Source: Puccinia triticina | Taxonomy: Eukaryota; Basidiomycota; Pucciniomycetes; Pucciniales; Pucciniaceae | DNA length: 64,000 bases | Assembly (NCBI RefSeq): GCF_026914185.1 | Contig: NC_070562.1 | Location: 3,658,001-3,722,000, forward strand | Direction of reading: 5' to 3' | Shown: piece after piece, positions 22,375 through 34,496 of the stretch | Layout: every line of letters starts with the position of its first letter | How positions within the stretch are numbered: the first letter of the stretch is position 1 | Notes under the pieces: model-generated | Databases searched by the model: none | Seen by the model: only the letters and a program-made list of their open reading frames with translations | Told to the model about the DNA's origin: nothing | Made by a program: the position numbers and the translations under genes

Positions 22375-25302
22375 TTATGGATTTACAGAACCTGAATGAT
22401 CAAATTTCCTTTTGGCTGGACCTCTGGATTTCCTTTTGAAATATTTTGAACACATTCCATCCTCTTGTATCAAATTGATCATGATCATTGAAAATGTCTT
22501 TTCATCAAAGAAGAATTCACTCCATTGATCTGGATAATGTTCTCTGAACCATAATCCATTCAAACCAATTGAAACTTGCGGGATCATCTGAAAGGCATAC
22601 TCTATACTTAGGAACTGTATCATTCCAATTTGAGCTTCTCCAAATTTTGAAATGTCAAGTGGTGGTTGGACTTCATGATTGACTATTCCAAAAATAGGAA
22701 GAACTTGCTTTGATCCTGAGACTTGCTCTTCAATCCAGTCCAGATATGCGCTTTGTGAGTCCTCAAGTGATCCAATCTTCCCTGATTCACTATATACATA
22801 TCTCATTAAGAAACTATGGCAGTGAAGTGAATATGTTAAAAGGCTTTTAAGTTTGCGTCTGAATTCAAAAGTGGTAATGGGTTGGTATAACTTGTTTGTA
22901 ACTTTGAGTACTTCAGAATTCCAAGTCGATTTTTTTGATTTTACCAAGCAAGCTGTAATATCTTTAAACCTTCTTATGATTTTCACCCCTTGATGTGCAA
23001 AATTGGAGGTTTGATATAAGGATTCAATTTTACCATATGTCTCACTAGCCTTTCTTCCAAAAGATTGGATTCCGTCATAATACATTGTTGGGATGATTTC
23101 TGGAGGCATTTTTTTCAAATGCACTGAGAAAAAAACACTGGCTTGAGCTTGATTTGAAGAAATTATTCTGTCCAAATTTTTCTTTTTGAAATTTATTTGA
23201 TTGGTGAATAATGTTGCCAAAAGAGTATAATTCAACCTTTTGTCTGTGCCTTTGAGTAGTTCCATGAATTTATGATTGTGTTTATGAATCAATCTGAGGA
23301 ATATATGGAGAGAAATATTAAAAGAAATCACATTTGGCATGAAGATTCCAGTTAGATGTTTGATCAAATCAACCTGAAGTTCTTGAAATGAACTCTCATC
23401 CATTTTATATTTGTCTGCCTTGATTACTCCTAAAACAGGCAGGCTGAATTCAGGATCATATATTTCATTTGCAAGCAAATAAATCAAGTGAACATTTGAA
23501 GAAAATATTTCTTCTTCTGAGAAATAATTTGGTGAGAATCCTCGGAGAATTGCACTGTTGATGAAAACTAGAGACTTGACCAAACGTTTTGAACGAGTGA
23601 AAAACCCTTTCTTTCCAATGAAGCCACCTTTTGATTCATCAAGAGGCTGGACAAAGTTTCCATACTTAATAGCTGCAAGGGATCCAAATCTTTCCTTCTT
23701 CATGATTTTGTTTATTCTACAAAAATGACCAGGCAGAAATAGATGATCATACCCTGTTGAGATAATCTCAAAATAACTGGGAAAGTTGGGGTCATCTAGA
23801 CCTTTTTGGGATGTATTGCAGGTAATTATAGTTGATAATCTCTGGAGATATTCCTGTTCATTTGAGGTTATCTGAAGGTTATCTTGATTTTTTTGATATT
23901 GAATATTACTATGGAAAAGGACTTCTCTTGTAAATCTTTCATTGATACCTTTTGGAGAAGGTGTGCCTGCTTCCAAGTATTTCTCTGGTGAATTAGATAA
24001 TACACCTGTTTCAAAACCCAATTTTGATAATTGATGTTGTTCTGAAACAAGAATTAATTAATTCAGAATTGAAATCATAGATTGGGTATGCTTTCAATTT
24101 CTGCTTACCCAATTCTTGAAGTCCATTTTCTGGATTTTTATCTGCTGATTTTTGTGTTCTATCTGGAAATTTTGAAATTGAACCAAATTTTTCATCTGGC
24201 ACTTTGTGAGAGTATTCACTTTGTGGCTGATAGGTGGAGAAATCTGGTTCAGAAAGTTCCAAAGTAAGCTAAGACCACCAATTATAATTTAGTTATGGGC
24301 ATATCTTTCTAATTTTGACTTACTAATGAATTGGAAGGTTTGATCAGCTGGTCTTGTAAGTATATCTGCTGGGTTTTGTAAAGTTGTTGGATGATTTTGA
24401 ACCCAAATTGAATTTTCATTTGAATAAACAGAAGAAAATTCAGGATAAAAGTTCTTAGAGGCTGAAAATATATGAAGCAAATTTCAGGATCCAGACTGAG
24501 ACAAGAATTAGGTTCAATTATATTTTAACTTTATAGGACATTCAAGATGGCCAGACCTTGCAAGAATAATTCAGTATCACTCCCAAATTTATCCAAGTAT
24601 GTCAAGCTTGGGGGGAATGGTGCAAGTTCTAATAACCAAAATCAAGAAAAAAAAAACAGTTTTCCTCTAGAAGTCAGTTATCTGCTTGTTTCCTTGGGTT
24701 TTGGTCTCCAAATACAAAAATTAGTCTGGTACATATATCTCTATAGATATTTTCCCAGGAAAAAAAAGTGGGGAAATAGCCTTACCAGTATCTCCAACTG
24801 TTTCAGGCTGAAATTTTTCCAATGGAACATTGTAGTTATTCTGATTATCACAATTATCCCATGGTAAAAGACTTGAGTCCAATATACTTTCATCAAGAGC
24901 AGTGTTCATGAGAATTCTGTGTGAGATATAGCCATTTATTTCCCTGCTTTCAGTTTCTATTCCTTGTTGTCCATATGAAGTTGGCATAGGTTTTATTTTG
25001 CCTATAATGGGGGGTTCAAAATAGTTATCATGGTGTACTTTTTTATGAGAATTCTCTGTAGATCCACCCCTGTGACCTTCCCATGAAGTTAAATGATCAG
25101 AGCTAAATAATTCCTCATCAGACTTTTTTTGGTGCTCATAATACATGTTATGATGGTCGTCTAGATTTGATCTTGCAATCTCCATTCCTAGTTTTCCATT
25201 GTTCATTGGAATACTCTTGCAACTTGAGAAGTAAAGAGCTAATTGAAAGAAAATTTGAAGAATACAAGATGGGAAGATAGTTTTCTGGCTTTTTTGACAC
25301 AT
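22375..25302 (-). CDS. Unrecognised 818-residue protein with signal-peptide-like N-terminus
   Basis: Four exons join in phase 1 at every junction: 25302-24786, 24461-24324, 24243-24109, 24041-22375 (2457 nt with stop). The ATG at 25302 gives a short basic n-region and a hydrophobic core (TIFPSCILQIFFQLALYFSS) ending at CKS, which looks like a secretion signal. Residues about 40-260 are polar, Asn/Ser/His-rich and low in structure. The long last exon (about 555 residues) is compact, AT-rich and rich in Phe, Ile and Lys, with no catalytic motif known to me. A phrase NPADILTR in exon 2 recalls retroelement RNase H tails, but no other retroelement motif accompanies it. Probably a rust-lineage-specific secreted or membrane-associated protein; function unknown. 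If the signal is wrong, the start could be a downstream ATG (MNNGK or MEIAR). Confidence 0.7.
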
Positions 25303-26322
25303 ATCTCTAGGGGATTTGCAGCTATATTCCACAACTTGGGGTTTTTTGAAGATTATTGGTCTGATTTATTGTTGGTTTGGGATTTTTAATGAATGTTCAA
25401 GCTGAAGAAAACCAAGATTTCAAGGGTGAAGGAAGTTGAAGGCTGATGAATTTATTTTGGGATTTGTCAAGGGATCAGAAATGGTTGTTGGTTTGGGGTG
25501 AAAAATCCTTGCATAAACATGTGAGAACAGTACATACAGATTTTAAATTGTGATAAAGTTGAAACACCCAAAAGGCTGAAAATTTCAAAAGGGTACACCA
25601 ATTGCATGTACACACAGCTTGCAAAGGGTTTTGGCAGTGGATACAGAGTTTTCAGAGCATAATTAATTCATCTACTGTTTGAGATGGTGACCAAACTGTT
25701 GGGGTGAGTATGTATTTTAAACAGTAAGGTAAAGATATCAAACACATACAAAATTTGTCAAGTGTTTGCAAAGAAGTACAACATTCTCATGGCTAAAAAA
25801 ATATTTCAATTCACAACCCAGTTTTTCACTGCTGAAAAGAACTGTTGTGTTTTAATACACTCCTGATGACCCAGTAGGGATGGCAATTGCGCAGGCTTGC
25901 CGACAGGCCGCCTTTTATGGAAAATTTCCCAAGGCAGCCCGGCCTGACATACCCAGGAAAGTGTTGAGTTGTCTTTTACTCTGCTACCATGATGTATCAC
26001 TATAGTATATATGGAGGGATGTTGGATTGACCCATGAGCACTACCTGTGAAAATGGTAGGTCAATTAATTTATGGAAACAGTTATTACAAAAGAATTCAA
26101 TAACAGTAATACACTTGAAAACAATAGAACAGTTTTTAGACCAGTTAATGATAATAATAAAGTAATGAAAGAAATACCTAAATACAATGAATCAATGCAA
26201 AGGAAATCTTGACACACTGACAACAACGACGATGTATAACAGAAGGAATTTCACGACAAAACAGCCTGACAAAAAGAAATTAAAGAAGTCAATAATCATG
26301 ATTCACACAAGTTGATTGATAA
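25303..26322. other. AT-rich 5' flank of the 818-residue gene
   Basis: No gene recognised. At 25874, TAGGGATGGCAATTG resembles the hAT-like terminus of the MITE at 1355, but I find no partner terminus or 8-bp duplication, so this may be a solo fragment. The sequence ends GATTGATAA|, where Hel-1 begins. Confidence 0.45.
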
Positions 26323-26408
26323 CTAGAGGCCAAGCGGCTTCGCCGCTGCAAGGCCCCACTCAGCATCCGTGGGACCCCCCCGCCCACTGGCCCGGGCCAG
26401 CTGCCCCC

Positions 26409-26411
<3 letters not shown>

Positions 26412-26446
<35 letters not shown>
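26412..26446. repeat. 35-base cytosine homopolymer
   Basis: Thirty-five consecutive C residues lie about 90 bp inside the Hel-1 3' end, followed by other C-rich runs. The opposite strand is G35, able to form G-quadruplexes. The exact length is unreliable in most sequencing. The Pro-rich frames across it are artefacts. Confidence 0.9.
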
Positions 26447-26447
<1 letters not shown>

Positions 26448-26698
26448 TCACCCCACACCACACCCGGCCTCCCCAACACTCCAGGCCCCCCCCCCCCCAA
26501 CCGCGTCGTCCACCCCACGCGACCGCACGGCCCCGGGCCCCTGGGCCGAGGGGCCCGGCTGGGCAGGGTCAGCGAGGGGCCCTGGGCCAGCTCTTGCTTG
26601 ATCTCAAGTCCAGCTCTTGCTCGATATCACGCACTTCCCCTTGGTCTCCCCACGTAGGACGCTATGAGGGCCGCGCGGTCTCCGATCGATTATCAGCC

Positions 26699-27349
26699 TC
26701 AAGGAACCGATACCCAGGTCGAACACCCAAGTGTGAGTCCGAGAACCCTATCTGTGACGGGGGGGTGCTCGTTGTGATCCAATAACTTGACTGCACCAAG
26801 TTGATCGAAGTGTGCGGAATTATCTTCCTGCGCCCGCGGGGGCGGCGCGGTTGCGATGGGGTTGGGTGATTGTGGCCTCGTCATGGCCTCGTGTCGCTGC
26901 ACATTCAGTTTATGTGCCTGAGTGCGGGTATGCTGGCGCCAATTCTTTGCCCCCCTTGCCAAACTGCATAGCTTGCAGTAATAAACACCTTCCGTGTAGG
27001 TGAACTCTAAAGGAGGGGGGCACAATACAATCATCAGTTGAATAGCTCTCAAGTTCACGCAGAGCGGGGGCCGGTGCATCATGCAAACCTGATCCGCCGG
27101 GGGGAACCATTGTGTTTGGGGGGTGAAAGCGGGGTTTGCGTGATCGTTTGAACGGCGGATGTGCTGAATTGTCGTCTTGAGGCGGGGAACCGAGGTAACC
27201 GACCCAAATGCACTCTTGGGGGCGGGGCAGGGGTGTGACACGACCCTGTGTTGTATGTATTGTGTTTTTACTAATGCTTGGACTTTCCAAGCATTTTTGG
27301 ATAGTAAGGTTATGGACTTCGGGCCCAGAATTGGCGCACAGCAGGCCAC
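26699..27349 (-). CDS. Helitron-borne ORF with one C2H2-type finger
   Basis: This 216-codon frame in the sense orientation of Hel-1 contains YYCKLCSLARGAKNWRQHTR followed by TQAHKLN, i.e. C-x2-C-x(12)-H-x(5)-H, like matrin/U1 or BED-type fingers that bind nucleic acid. Nothing else in the frame is recognisable and there is no good start context. It may be a captured host fragment or a remnant of a Helitron protein. Confidence 0.35.
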   Translation of the reverse strand: MACCAPILGPKSITLLSKNAWKVQALVKTQYIQHRVVSHPCPAPKSAFGSVTSVPRLKTTIQHIRRSNDHANPAFTPQTQWFPPADQVCMMHRPPLCVNLRAIQLMIVLCPPPLEFTYTEGVYYCKLCSLARGAKNWRQHTRTQAHKLNVQRHEAMTRPQSPNPIATAPPPRAQEDNSAHFDQLGAVKLLDHNEHPPVTDRVLGLTLGCSTWVSVP

Positions 27350-27708
27350 AGCACCCGTTTAATCCCCGGGTTTCTGCCATACACAGCTCCGGGGGGGATC
27401 AATCTCACGCTGTGATTGGATGACCGGCTGAAGGTGCGGTCACGAGCCGGCACCCATCATCCATCCCACCCGACATCCATCATCAATCCCACCCGATATC
27501 ACCTATTCCAAGCGACACGACACAAATCAAGATGGATTACCAACGCCCCCACGGATCAATACCAACCATCCCGTGGTACATTGCTCCTATGCCCCGGAAG
27601 CCAAAATCGCCCTGGTGGGCCGTGGTCCGTATGGCACAACATGAGGTCTGTCCGTTTTGCTTTTTTATGTCCACTTCGTGAATCCTGGCCGCTATGTTCT
27701 CCAATTCT

Positions 27709-28020
27709 TGTTGTGTTACCGGGAGTGCAACGGGAGGTGGGTGGAGTCCATGTACCCGTCTAGCCACTCCCTGTACGCTCCTGCCAGGGCTAGCGTGTGG
27801 CTTCTAGCACATGCACAATTTATTGCGCGCCTCACCGGCAGAGATATCGGCGTACAGGGACCAGGGAGAGTCGCCTGCGCCCTGGCCAAAGAGTCAAGCC
27901 GGAAAGACCTCAGAGCCTTCCCCCCACCTTGGCCAAGAGTAGAGCTCTCCTTCCTCAACTCCATCAGCGCTACCTTACTTGCTCTCCCCCATTATCCCGG
28001 ATCATTGTTCCTTTTCGCGA
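27709..28020 (+). repeat. DIRS-1 left split repeat A1
   Basis: This 312-bp terminal repeat begins TGTTGTGTTACCGGGAG and ends CCTTTTCGCGA. It matches A2 (44859-45170) with 3 substitutions. Its frames (for example minus 27964-27716) are repeat sequence, not genes. Confidence 0.9.
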
Positions 28021-28154
28021 ATTTTCTATACCAAATCAACACACACAGTTCCAAACCACAAAACTCAAAGAATTCTTTTATAACTTTCCTTCGACACCAC
28101 CGACAACCCCCCCCCTAAAGCCTACCTATCCACCCTACAACCTTAAGTTCCAGA

Positions 28155-28954
28155 ATGTCCGGGTTGAATATCTATGACACAACCAACTCCGTGAAAGCCG
28201 CTGCCCAACAAACCGCCTCCGAGGCGGGTGAGGGAAGCCAAATGGCCCAACCCCAACATCCCACCCCCCAAGCCCAAGAGCCAGACATAGATGCCAGCCA
28301 ACCAGCGACATCGTCACAAGCCCCAGGCCCGAACCCCAAACCACCCAAAGCGGCAAAAGCCATGAAGACCACCAAACCCACGACACGTGCAGCAGCCAAA
28401 AACAATGCGACTGCCCCGAGAACCGAACCTTCTCCTGGAAGCCCCCCAATGGCCCAGATCAGAGATCCGGAAATAGCTGAGATAGTAGGCCCGTTAAATG
28501 GTGCGTGCGCCCGTCAAAGTGATGTCTAACATGGAAGTCCTGACACAATCACTACCTAAAGTCCCTCTAGAGCCTGCCGCAGACGTAGACGGACCGGTTA
28601 CCACCGCAGATGACGGAGACGCATCCAAAGAGGCAGACCGAGAAACGCGTGCAATCCTGATGGCTCAGATAATCAAAGCTGAGAAGACCGGGGACGAAGC
28701 GAAGATCGAACGCTACATGAAGATGTATGAGTCCGTCATAGCGGATCAAAAATCGGCCACCCAGAGAACAGTGGTACGACAAGACAACCCAGTCATCTTC
28801 AAGTCCATGAGCGTCCCACAAAAACGACCGGCACCGCCAGGCGAGACGACCCAAGTCCGAAACGTCAAATTCATCACGGGAAGGTCCAACTCCCACGACG
28901 ACGGCGGATTCCCTCCATATTTCCACAAGCTTCTCCTCGAGTGCAAAGGCCCCC
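28155..28954 (+). pseudogene. DIRS-1 gag-like ORF, 5' part
   Basis: The frame starts at ATG 28155 (MSGLNIYDTTNSV) in a Pro/Ala/Lys-rich, low-complexity region, then shifts frame around 28498-28529. It continues as an alpha-helical, charged segment (ILMAQIIKAEKTGDEAKIERYMKM) up to 28954, where Copia-1 interrupts it. The frame resumes in phase at 34497. The 5' part is likely the structural, nucleic-acid-binding protein of the element. The shift is either a lesion or a small unrecognised intron. Confidence 0.75.
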
Positions 28955-29294
28955 TGATGAGATGAACCAGGGTCTGAGAGCAGCGAGCACGAGGTGGGCC
29001 GAGTGAGAGGTGTATGGAAGGATGAGGTTTCATTTCATCAGCAAACAGAGAGAAGGAAAACAAAAGACCAAGAGAGAAAGAGAAAAGAAAGAAATGAAAC
29101 AAGAGAGAACTCTACCTGAGAGCAGCGAGCACGAGGTGTGTGGAAGGATGAGGAAGGTTTCCTTCCACACTCGCTGCCTCAGGTAGTCTACATGACTGGT
29201 GAAATGGAAGTGAAAAGATGTGACATGTAGAAAGCAGAGAAAGAGAAACGGAAAAAGAAATGAGAAAGGAAAACACGGTTTTTCTAGCTCAACA
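28955..29294 (-). repeat. Copia-1 3' LTR
   Basis: 340-bp LTR with TG...CA ends. It lacks a 16-bp segment present in the 5' LTR. It is purine-rich on the plus strand (GAGAAAG tracts). Confidence 0.93.
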
Positions 29295-29306
29295 CCCCCC
29301 CTTGCT
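29295..29306 (-). other. Copia-1 polypurine tract
   Basis: Immediately inside the 3' LTR, the minus strand reads AGCAAGGGGGGG. This is the expected plus-strand primer site for reverse transcription. Confidence 0.8.
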
Positions 29307-29412
29307 ACCTACATGGAACAGAGAAAAAAGAAGAATGAAAACAAGAAAGAAAGAGAAGGAGAATAAGAAGAGAAAAGAAAGGGAATGGAAAGAAGGAAAA
29401 GAAAATTGATTG

Positions 29413-32400
29413 TTACGCCACGACACCAAACAGTTGACGATGTTTTTCCAGCGCAACGCGGGGAAGAGGCTTAGTTAGCATATCAGCTAACATGTCTTTG
29501 GTGGAAATGTGCAGGAGGGAGATCTGGTTGTCCTGCACACATTCCCTGATGAAGTGGTAGCGTGCGTGGATATGTTTCGTCCGCGCGTGATGTTCCGGGT
29601 TTTTCGCCAGGGCTTCTGCCCCTTCGTTGTTGACGTGAAGGGGAATGGAGGTATTGGGGCGCAGGCGGAGTTCGGTGAGTAGATGACGGAGCCAGAGTCC
29701 CTCTTTGCACGAGTCTGAGAGGGCCTTGTACTCGGCTTCCGTGCTTGACAGTGAGACTGTTGCTTGTTTGCGGGACTTCCAGGAAATTGCTCCGTCGCCC
29801 ACTCAATAGGTGTATGCGGATGTGGAATGTCGGTCATCTCGATCTTCGGCCCAATCGGAGTCGGAGTACCCTGAGAGAATCAAGTCTCCTCCCAGGCGAA
29901 GTTTTAGATCCTTGGTTGACACTAGATAGTTGAGTATGCAAAGTCCGGCGTGCCAGTGTGCGTCGGAGGGATCGCAGAGATGTTGGGAGAGGCGGTTGAC
30001 CGCAAAGGATATGTCGGGACGGGTGCATTGGGACACCCACAGGAGAGAACCTATCAATTGTGGATAGGGCCCTGAAGATGCAGGATTGTATGATGAGCGG
30101 TGGCGAATGTTCTTGAAGTTCGAGTCCGTCGGAGTAGGTACGGGTGTGTGACAGCCATTCAGGAATCTGTCGCATAACTCGGATATGTAGTGTGCTTGGT
30201 TCAGAAATAAGTGTTTGTTTTGTACATCCCGGGTAATTTTCAGAGAAACGAAGTGACTGAGTTCTTTGTCCGCGCCGATCTTGAATCGTTTGCCGACGGA
30301 GGAGATGATAGAGTTGACGAAACTAGGTTCACCAACTACAGCAAGGTCGTCTACGTGGGTGGTGAGAGCGCCGACGAGCTTGCCGTCGTTCAGTCTGAAA
30401 TACAGGGTCGGATCGTAGCTTGAGTTGGTCAGGCCGAGTTCGATGAGAGCTTTGTGTAGCTCCAAGTTCCATTGTCGGGGAGATTGCTTCAGTCCGTAGA
30501 GAGATTGGCTGACCTCACATACCCAATCAGGATGTTGAGGGTCTTCGAACCCCGGCGGTTGTTCCATATAGACGGGTTTGTCGAGGTGGCCGTTGAGAAA
30601 AGCGGTCTTGAAGTCAACCTGTCGTCCTTTCCATTCTTGACTCGCTAAGAGAGAGAATATTAGCCGCAGTGTTTCCAAACGAAGCGTCGGGGAAAAGACC
30701 TCGTCGTAGTCGAGCCCCTGGATCTGCGAATAGCCCATGGCAACCAGGCGGGCCTTCAGTTTTTGGATGGTATGGTCGGGTCGTCGTTTAACCTTGAAGA
30801 CCCATTTAGATTTGATGATCCTCCTCTTTTCCGGACGCGGTACGAGCTTCCAGGTCTGCATCCCCAACAGGGACGCGAATTCGTCCTCGGCGGCCTTCAT
30901 CCAACGGTGTTTATTCGGAGATTTCAGGAGTTGACGCCAGGTTTTTGGTGTGTCAACATCAGGACCTGTTGACACATTCTTCGACCACTGACCATAGCGC
31001 TCCGGCGCCTTGCGTTCTCTCGTCGAACGTTGGGGAGGAAGGGGCGAGGGAGGACTTAGCGGCGCAGCTCTTGGCGATGGGGAAGGTGAGGGAGGAGGTG
31101 AAACACGGGGAGGGGGGGAGGGGGAAGACGGGGAAACGCGGACAGGAGACGGAGAGGGAGGTGGGGGAATGTGAGGAGGAGAGGGAGGAAAAGATGGGAG
31201 AATGCAAGGAGGAGAGGGAGAGGGAGAAGAGGGAAGCGGAGGAAGAGATATGAAGGTGAGGTCCGGCGAAACCGAGTCATTTGGAGAGAGCAACGAGGGG
31301 GATGATAGAGGAGATTGTCGAGGAGAATCCGAGTCGGAAGATATCGTATCTGCGGAACGAGGAGCATTACCTGGGGCATGAATGGATGCTGTCAGCCGCC
31401 TGTCAAAACAAGGCTGAAGGGGAACATTCAAGGGTGGCCGGTCTGGTGTGGCAACCCTGGCTGGTGGAGGCGGAGCAGGCGGGGGATTTGGGTTAAGCAA
31501 AGGAACAGGAAGGGGTGGTGGGCAAGGGTCGGTTGCTTGGCTTTCTGGAGGAGTGACTTTGAGGGGTTCATGAGTGTCGGAGGGCGGGTCTTTCTCGAGT
31601 TGAGACCACGGCATCTCCACTGTGACTGGATCGGAGGGAGAGTTTAGTCTTGCTCCATATGGGAATGTAGAATCAACGAAGACAACATCGCGTGACTTAA
31701 CAACCAAGCGATTTTCGAGATCCCACAATCGAAATCCGTTCCCGTTGGATAGGTAGGAGAGGAGGACGGAGGCCCGTCCTTTTTGGTCGAGCTTTTTGCG
31801 ATTGGCCTCCGGTACCTTGTACCATACAAGGCAGCCGAAGGGATGCGTTTGTTTCACGTCGATTTCATGCTCTTGCATGATTGAGGATGGCGACATGAAG
31901 CCTTGAGGAGTATTGCAGGGGACCGAGTTGTATGAAAAGACCGAGTGCCGGAGGGCATCGGCCCAGAAGGATTTCGGAAGCTTGGCTTGAAGGAGTGAGG
32001 TCCTTACCAGGTTGCTGATTGTCCGATTAGTGCGTTCAGCGACTCCGTTCAGTTCCGGCGAGTGAGGAGGACCGGGTTCGTGTTTGATTCCTGCGGAAGA
32101 CAGGTAAGACGTGAATTGGTTGGATATGTACTCTCCACCATTATCCGTGCGTAAGGAGAGGATTTTGTGGCATCCGGTTTTCTCAAAGAATGCACGGAAC
32201 GTTTTGAAACATGCAAACGAGTCGCTTTTTAATTTCATAGGAAAAACTTGGAGAAATTTAGAACAATCATTGATAAAAGTAATGAAGTACTTATACCCCT
32301 CACGGGAAACAACTTCATACGAGCAGACATCAGAGTGAATTACCTCGCCTGGGGTCGAGGAGCGATGAAGGGACCGGGATTTGAAGTTCTTGCGCGGCAT

Positions 32401-34002
32401 TTTCGACTGGATACAGATAGCGCATTTTTGAACCTCGATCTCGTTCATCGTCGAAGGATTGATGTTGTGACGTTTCAGAAGAGCTTTGAGAGGTTTAAGG
32501 CCGATGTGCGAAAGACGATAGTGATACGCAAGGAGGGAGTTGTCAACGGGTGGGGAGATAATTGGGTCAGATGAATAGGAGCTCACAGGCTCAGATGCCA
32601 AGTAGTAGAGGTTTCCTCGACGGTAGCCTCGGCCAGATAGAGTACCGGTGATGCGGGTGGAATCCAAACGGTAGAGATCGCAGGATGACTTGGTGAATAC
32701 CGCAGTGACCCCGGCATCGCACATAGCGGCAATGGAGAGGAGAGGTTCATGGAGCGAGGGAACGACTAGAGTTTTCACCTTGACTCCACCCTTGATCGGG
32801 AGCTTGGCAGTGCCTTTGTGGGTGGCTTCGACCACGGAATGATCGGCGAGACGGACGGGAGTGCGATCTGGCTTGGGATTTTCAACCGTGTCGAGATCCG
32901 GTGTCATTGACATCGAACAGCCTGAGTCCAGGTTTGCATCACCGGCGGCGAAAGAACCGGAAGAGGCCGATAGAGCGGCTACCGCGTTTCCAGCTACAAC
33001 GTCGATCTGAGAGCCGGAGTAGTCCGACTCATCGTCTTCCTCGTACGTGTGGGAGGATTGGCCGAGGGTGGCTGCGGAGGTACGGCCAGCACGGGCTGCT
33101 GGTTGACTTTGAGAGCCTTTCTTCACGCCATCGTCCCGTTGAGAGGTTCGAGGCTTCTGGCTGGCTTTGACGTCGGCCAGAATTCTGCGAGTGTTATGAC
33201 AACGGTTGAGATCGTGGCCATCCACGTTGCAGAAGTCGCAATGAAGGGGCTTCTTAGTGCGATCGCCGGGTCGTTTGTCGGAACGAGGTCCGGCTTTTGC
33301 TGAAGAGGCTGAGGGGACATTATCGGTTTGAGATTGTCGCCTGGTGTGTTCGTTTTTAAGAGCCAGTACAATCGACTCGGACTTCACTCCGTCTTGGTTC
33401 ATTAGATGAGAAACACACGCCATCCAATCGTCCGGAATCGAGCTGAGAAGCGCCGCGGCGTGTACATCGGAGGGAGTGAGAGGTTTGTCCGGAGTGATGA
33501 GGGAATTGAGGCGATCGTACGCCTTCGCCATGGTGTTGAGATGCGAGAGAAGGTCATCGCCTTCCATTTTCGTGAGGAGTAGTTTGCGAAGCCAGTAGAC
33601 TCTGCCGCCTGTGGAGGAGTCTAGATGAGATCGGACGAGCGCCTGCCACATGCCGTAGGCGTTCTTCTTGTAGGGTCGAACGATAAGCAAGTTCGAGCCT
33701 ACAATGGTTTGTGTAAGAATCGCGCAGATAGTCTTGTTGTCTGCGACCCACGAGGCTGGCGGCTGCGCGGGCATTGGTTTTTCGATGACATAGTCCATGT
33801 TGACGGCGTCGAAGTAGGAAGTCATCACGAGGTCCCAGTCCGGAAAGTTTGAATCTGGGCCGGGTTCCGTGAGAATGGGAAGGCGAGCAGCAGCTGACTT
33901 CTGAGAGAGAGCAGCTGATGTGTCGGGGTTGATATTTACCGTTGCACCGACTAAGGATGCGGGGGCTTTGCCCGAGGATGAGGTTTGTTTATCGTCAGAC
34001 AT
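29413..34002 (-). pseudogene. Copia-1 gag-pol polyprotein with a single nonsense codon
   Basis: The frame runs from ATG 34002 to 29413 (1530 codons with the stop), broken only by TGA at 29805-29803. A Trp normally precedes VGDGAISW in this RNase H region, so TGG to TGA is likely. Domains in order: gag with CCHC knuckle (CDFCNVDGHDLNRC, residues 255-268); protease DSG (359-361); integrase with HYRLSH..CAIC and a D-D-E set (HSDVC, RTDNGGEY, NGVAERT); a Pro/Ser-rich linker of about 150 residues; RT with VDFKTAFLNG and HVDDL; RNase H ending SSTEAEY. The Pro-rich linker is unusually long. The RT core is upstream of the stop, so only the RNase H tail (129 codons) is cut off. Confidence 0.93.
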
Positions 34003-34117
34003 ATTGACAATCGGGGCGATGAGGTTGTATTGATCCTTTTTTGTTGTCCACGTGTTAGAAACGTCACTCGAAAGAGACCGGTATTTAACGTGCTTGGTCG
34101 GTCGCGAAGTTGGAGCC

Positions 34118-34135
34118 TAGCGCGGGCTCATAACC
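34118..34135 (-). promoter_or_regulatory. Copia-1 primer-binding site (half-tRNA initiator Met)
   Basis: Next to the 5' LTR, the plus strand reads GCGCGGGCTCATAACC. This is the anticodon stem-loop of initiator tRNA-Met (CAT anticodon in the loop CTCATAA). The minus-strand genomic RNA is therefore complementary to the anticodon arm rather than the tRNA 3' end, as in Drosophila copia. Confidence 0.8.
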
Positions 34136-34491
34136 TGATGAGATGAACCAGGGTCTGAGAGCAGCGAGCACGAGGTGGGCCGAGTGAGAGGTGTGTGGAA
34201 GGATGAGGTTTCATTTCATCAGCAAACAGAGAGAAGGAAAACAAAAGACCAAGAGAGAAAGAGAAAAGAAAGAAATGAAACAAGAGAGAACTCTACCTGA
34301 GAGCAGCGAGCACGAGGTGAGCCGAGTGAGAGGTGTGTGGAAGGATGAGGAAGGTTTCCTTCCACACTCGCTGCCTCAGGTAGTCTACATGACTGGTGAA
34401 ATGGAAGTGAAAAGATGTGACATGTAGAAATCAGAGAAAGAGAAACGGAAAAAGAAATGAGAAAGGAAAACACGGTTTTTCTAGCTCAACA
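34136..34491 (-). repeat. Copia-1 5' LTR
   Basis: 356-bp LTR with TG...CA ends. It is the intact-length partner of 28955-29294. Confidence 0.93.
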
Positions 34492-34496
34492 CCCCC

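Larger units (their letters stand above)
28955..34491 (-). mobile_element. Copia-1: Ty1/copia LTR retrotransposon
   Basis: The element lies in DIRS-1 gag between two copies of CCCCC (28950-28954, 34492-34496). The LTRs begin TGATGAG and end CTCAACA. The right (5') LTR is 34136-34491 (356 bp) and the left (3') LTR is 28955-29294 (340 bp). They differ by one 16-bp deletion between short GAGGTG repeats and two substitutions, so insertion is recent. The gag-pol frame is open except for one stop. Order (protease, integrase, RT, RNase H) is that of copia. Confidence 0.95.

Noticed and set aside
24313..24480. Retroelement gene suggested by NPADILTR
   Set aside because: The phrase sits in an exon that splices in phase into a long frame with no RT, integrase or protease motif.
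26316..26785. Pro-rich ORFs on the plus strand
   Set aside because: They are translations of the poly-C tract.
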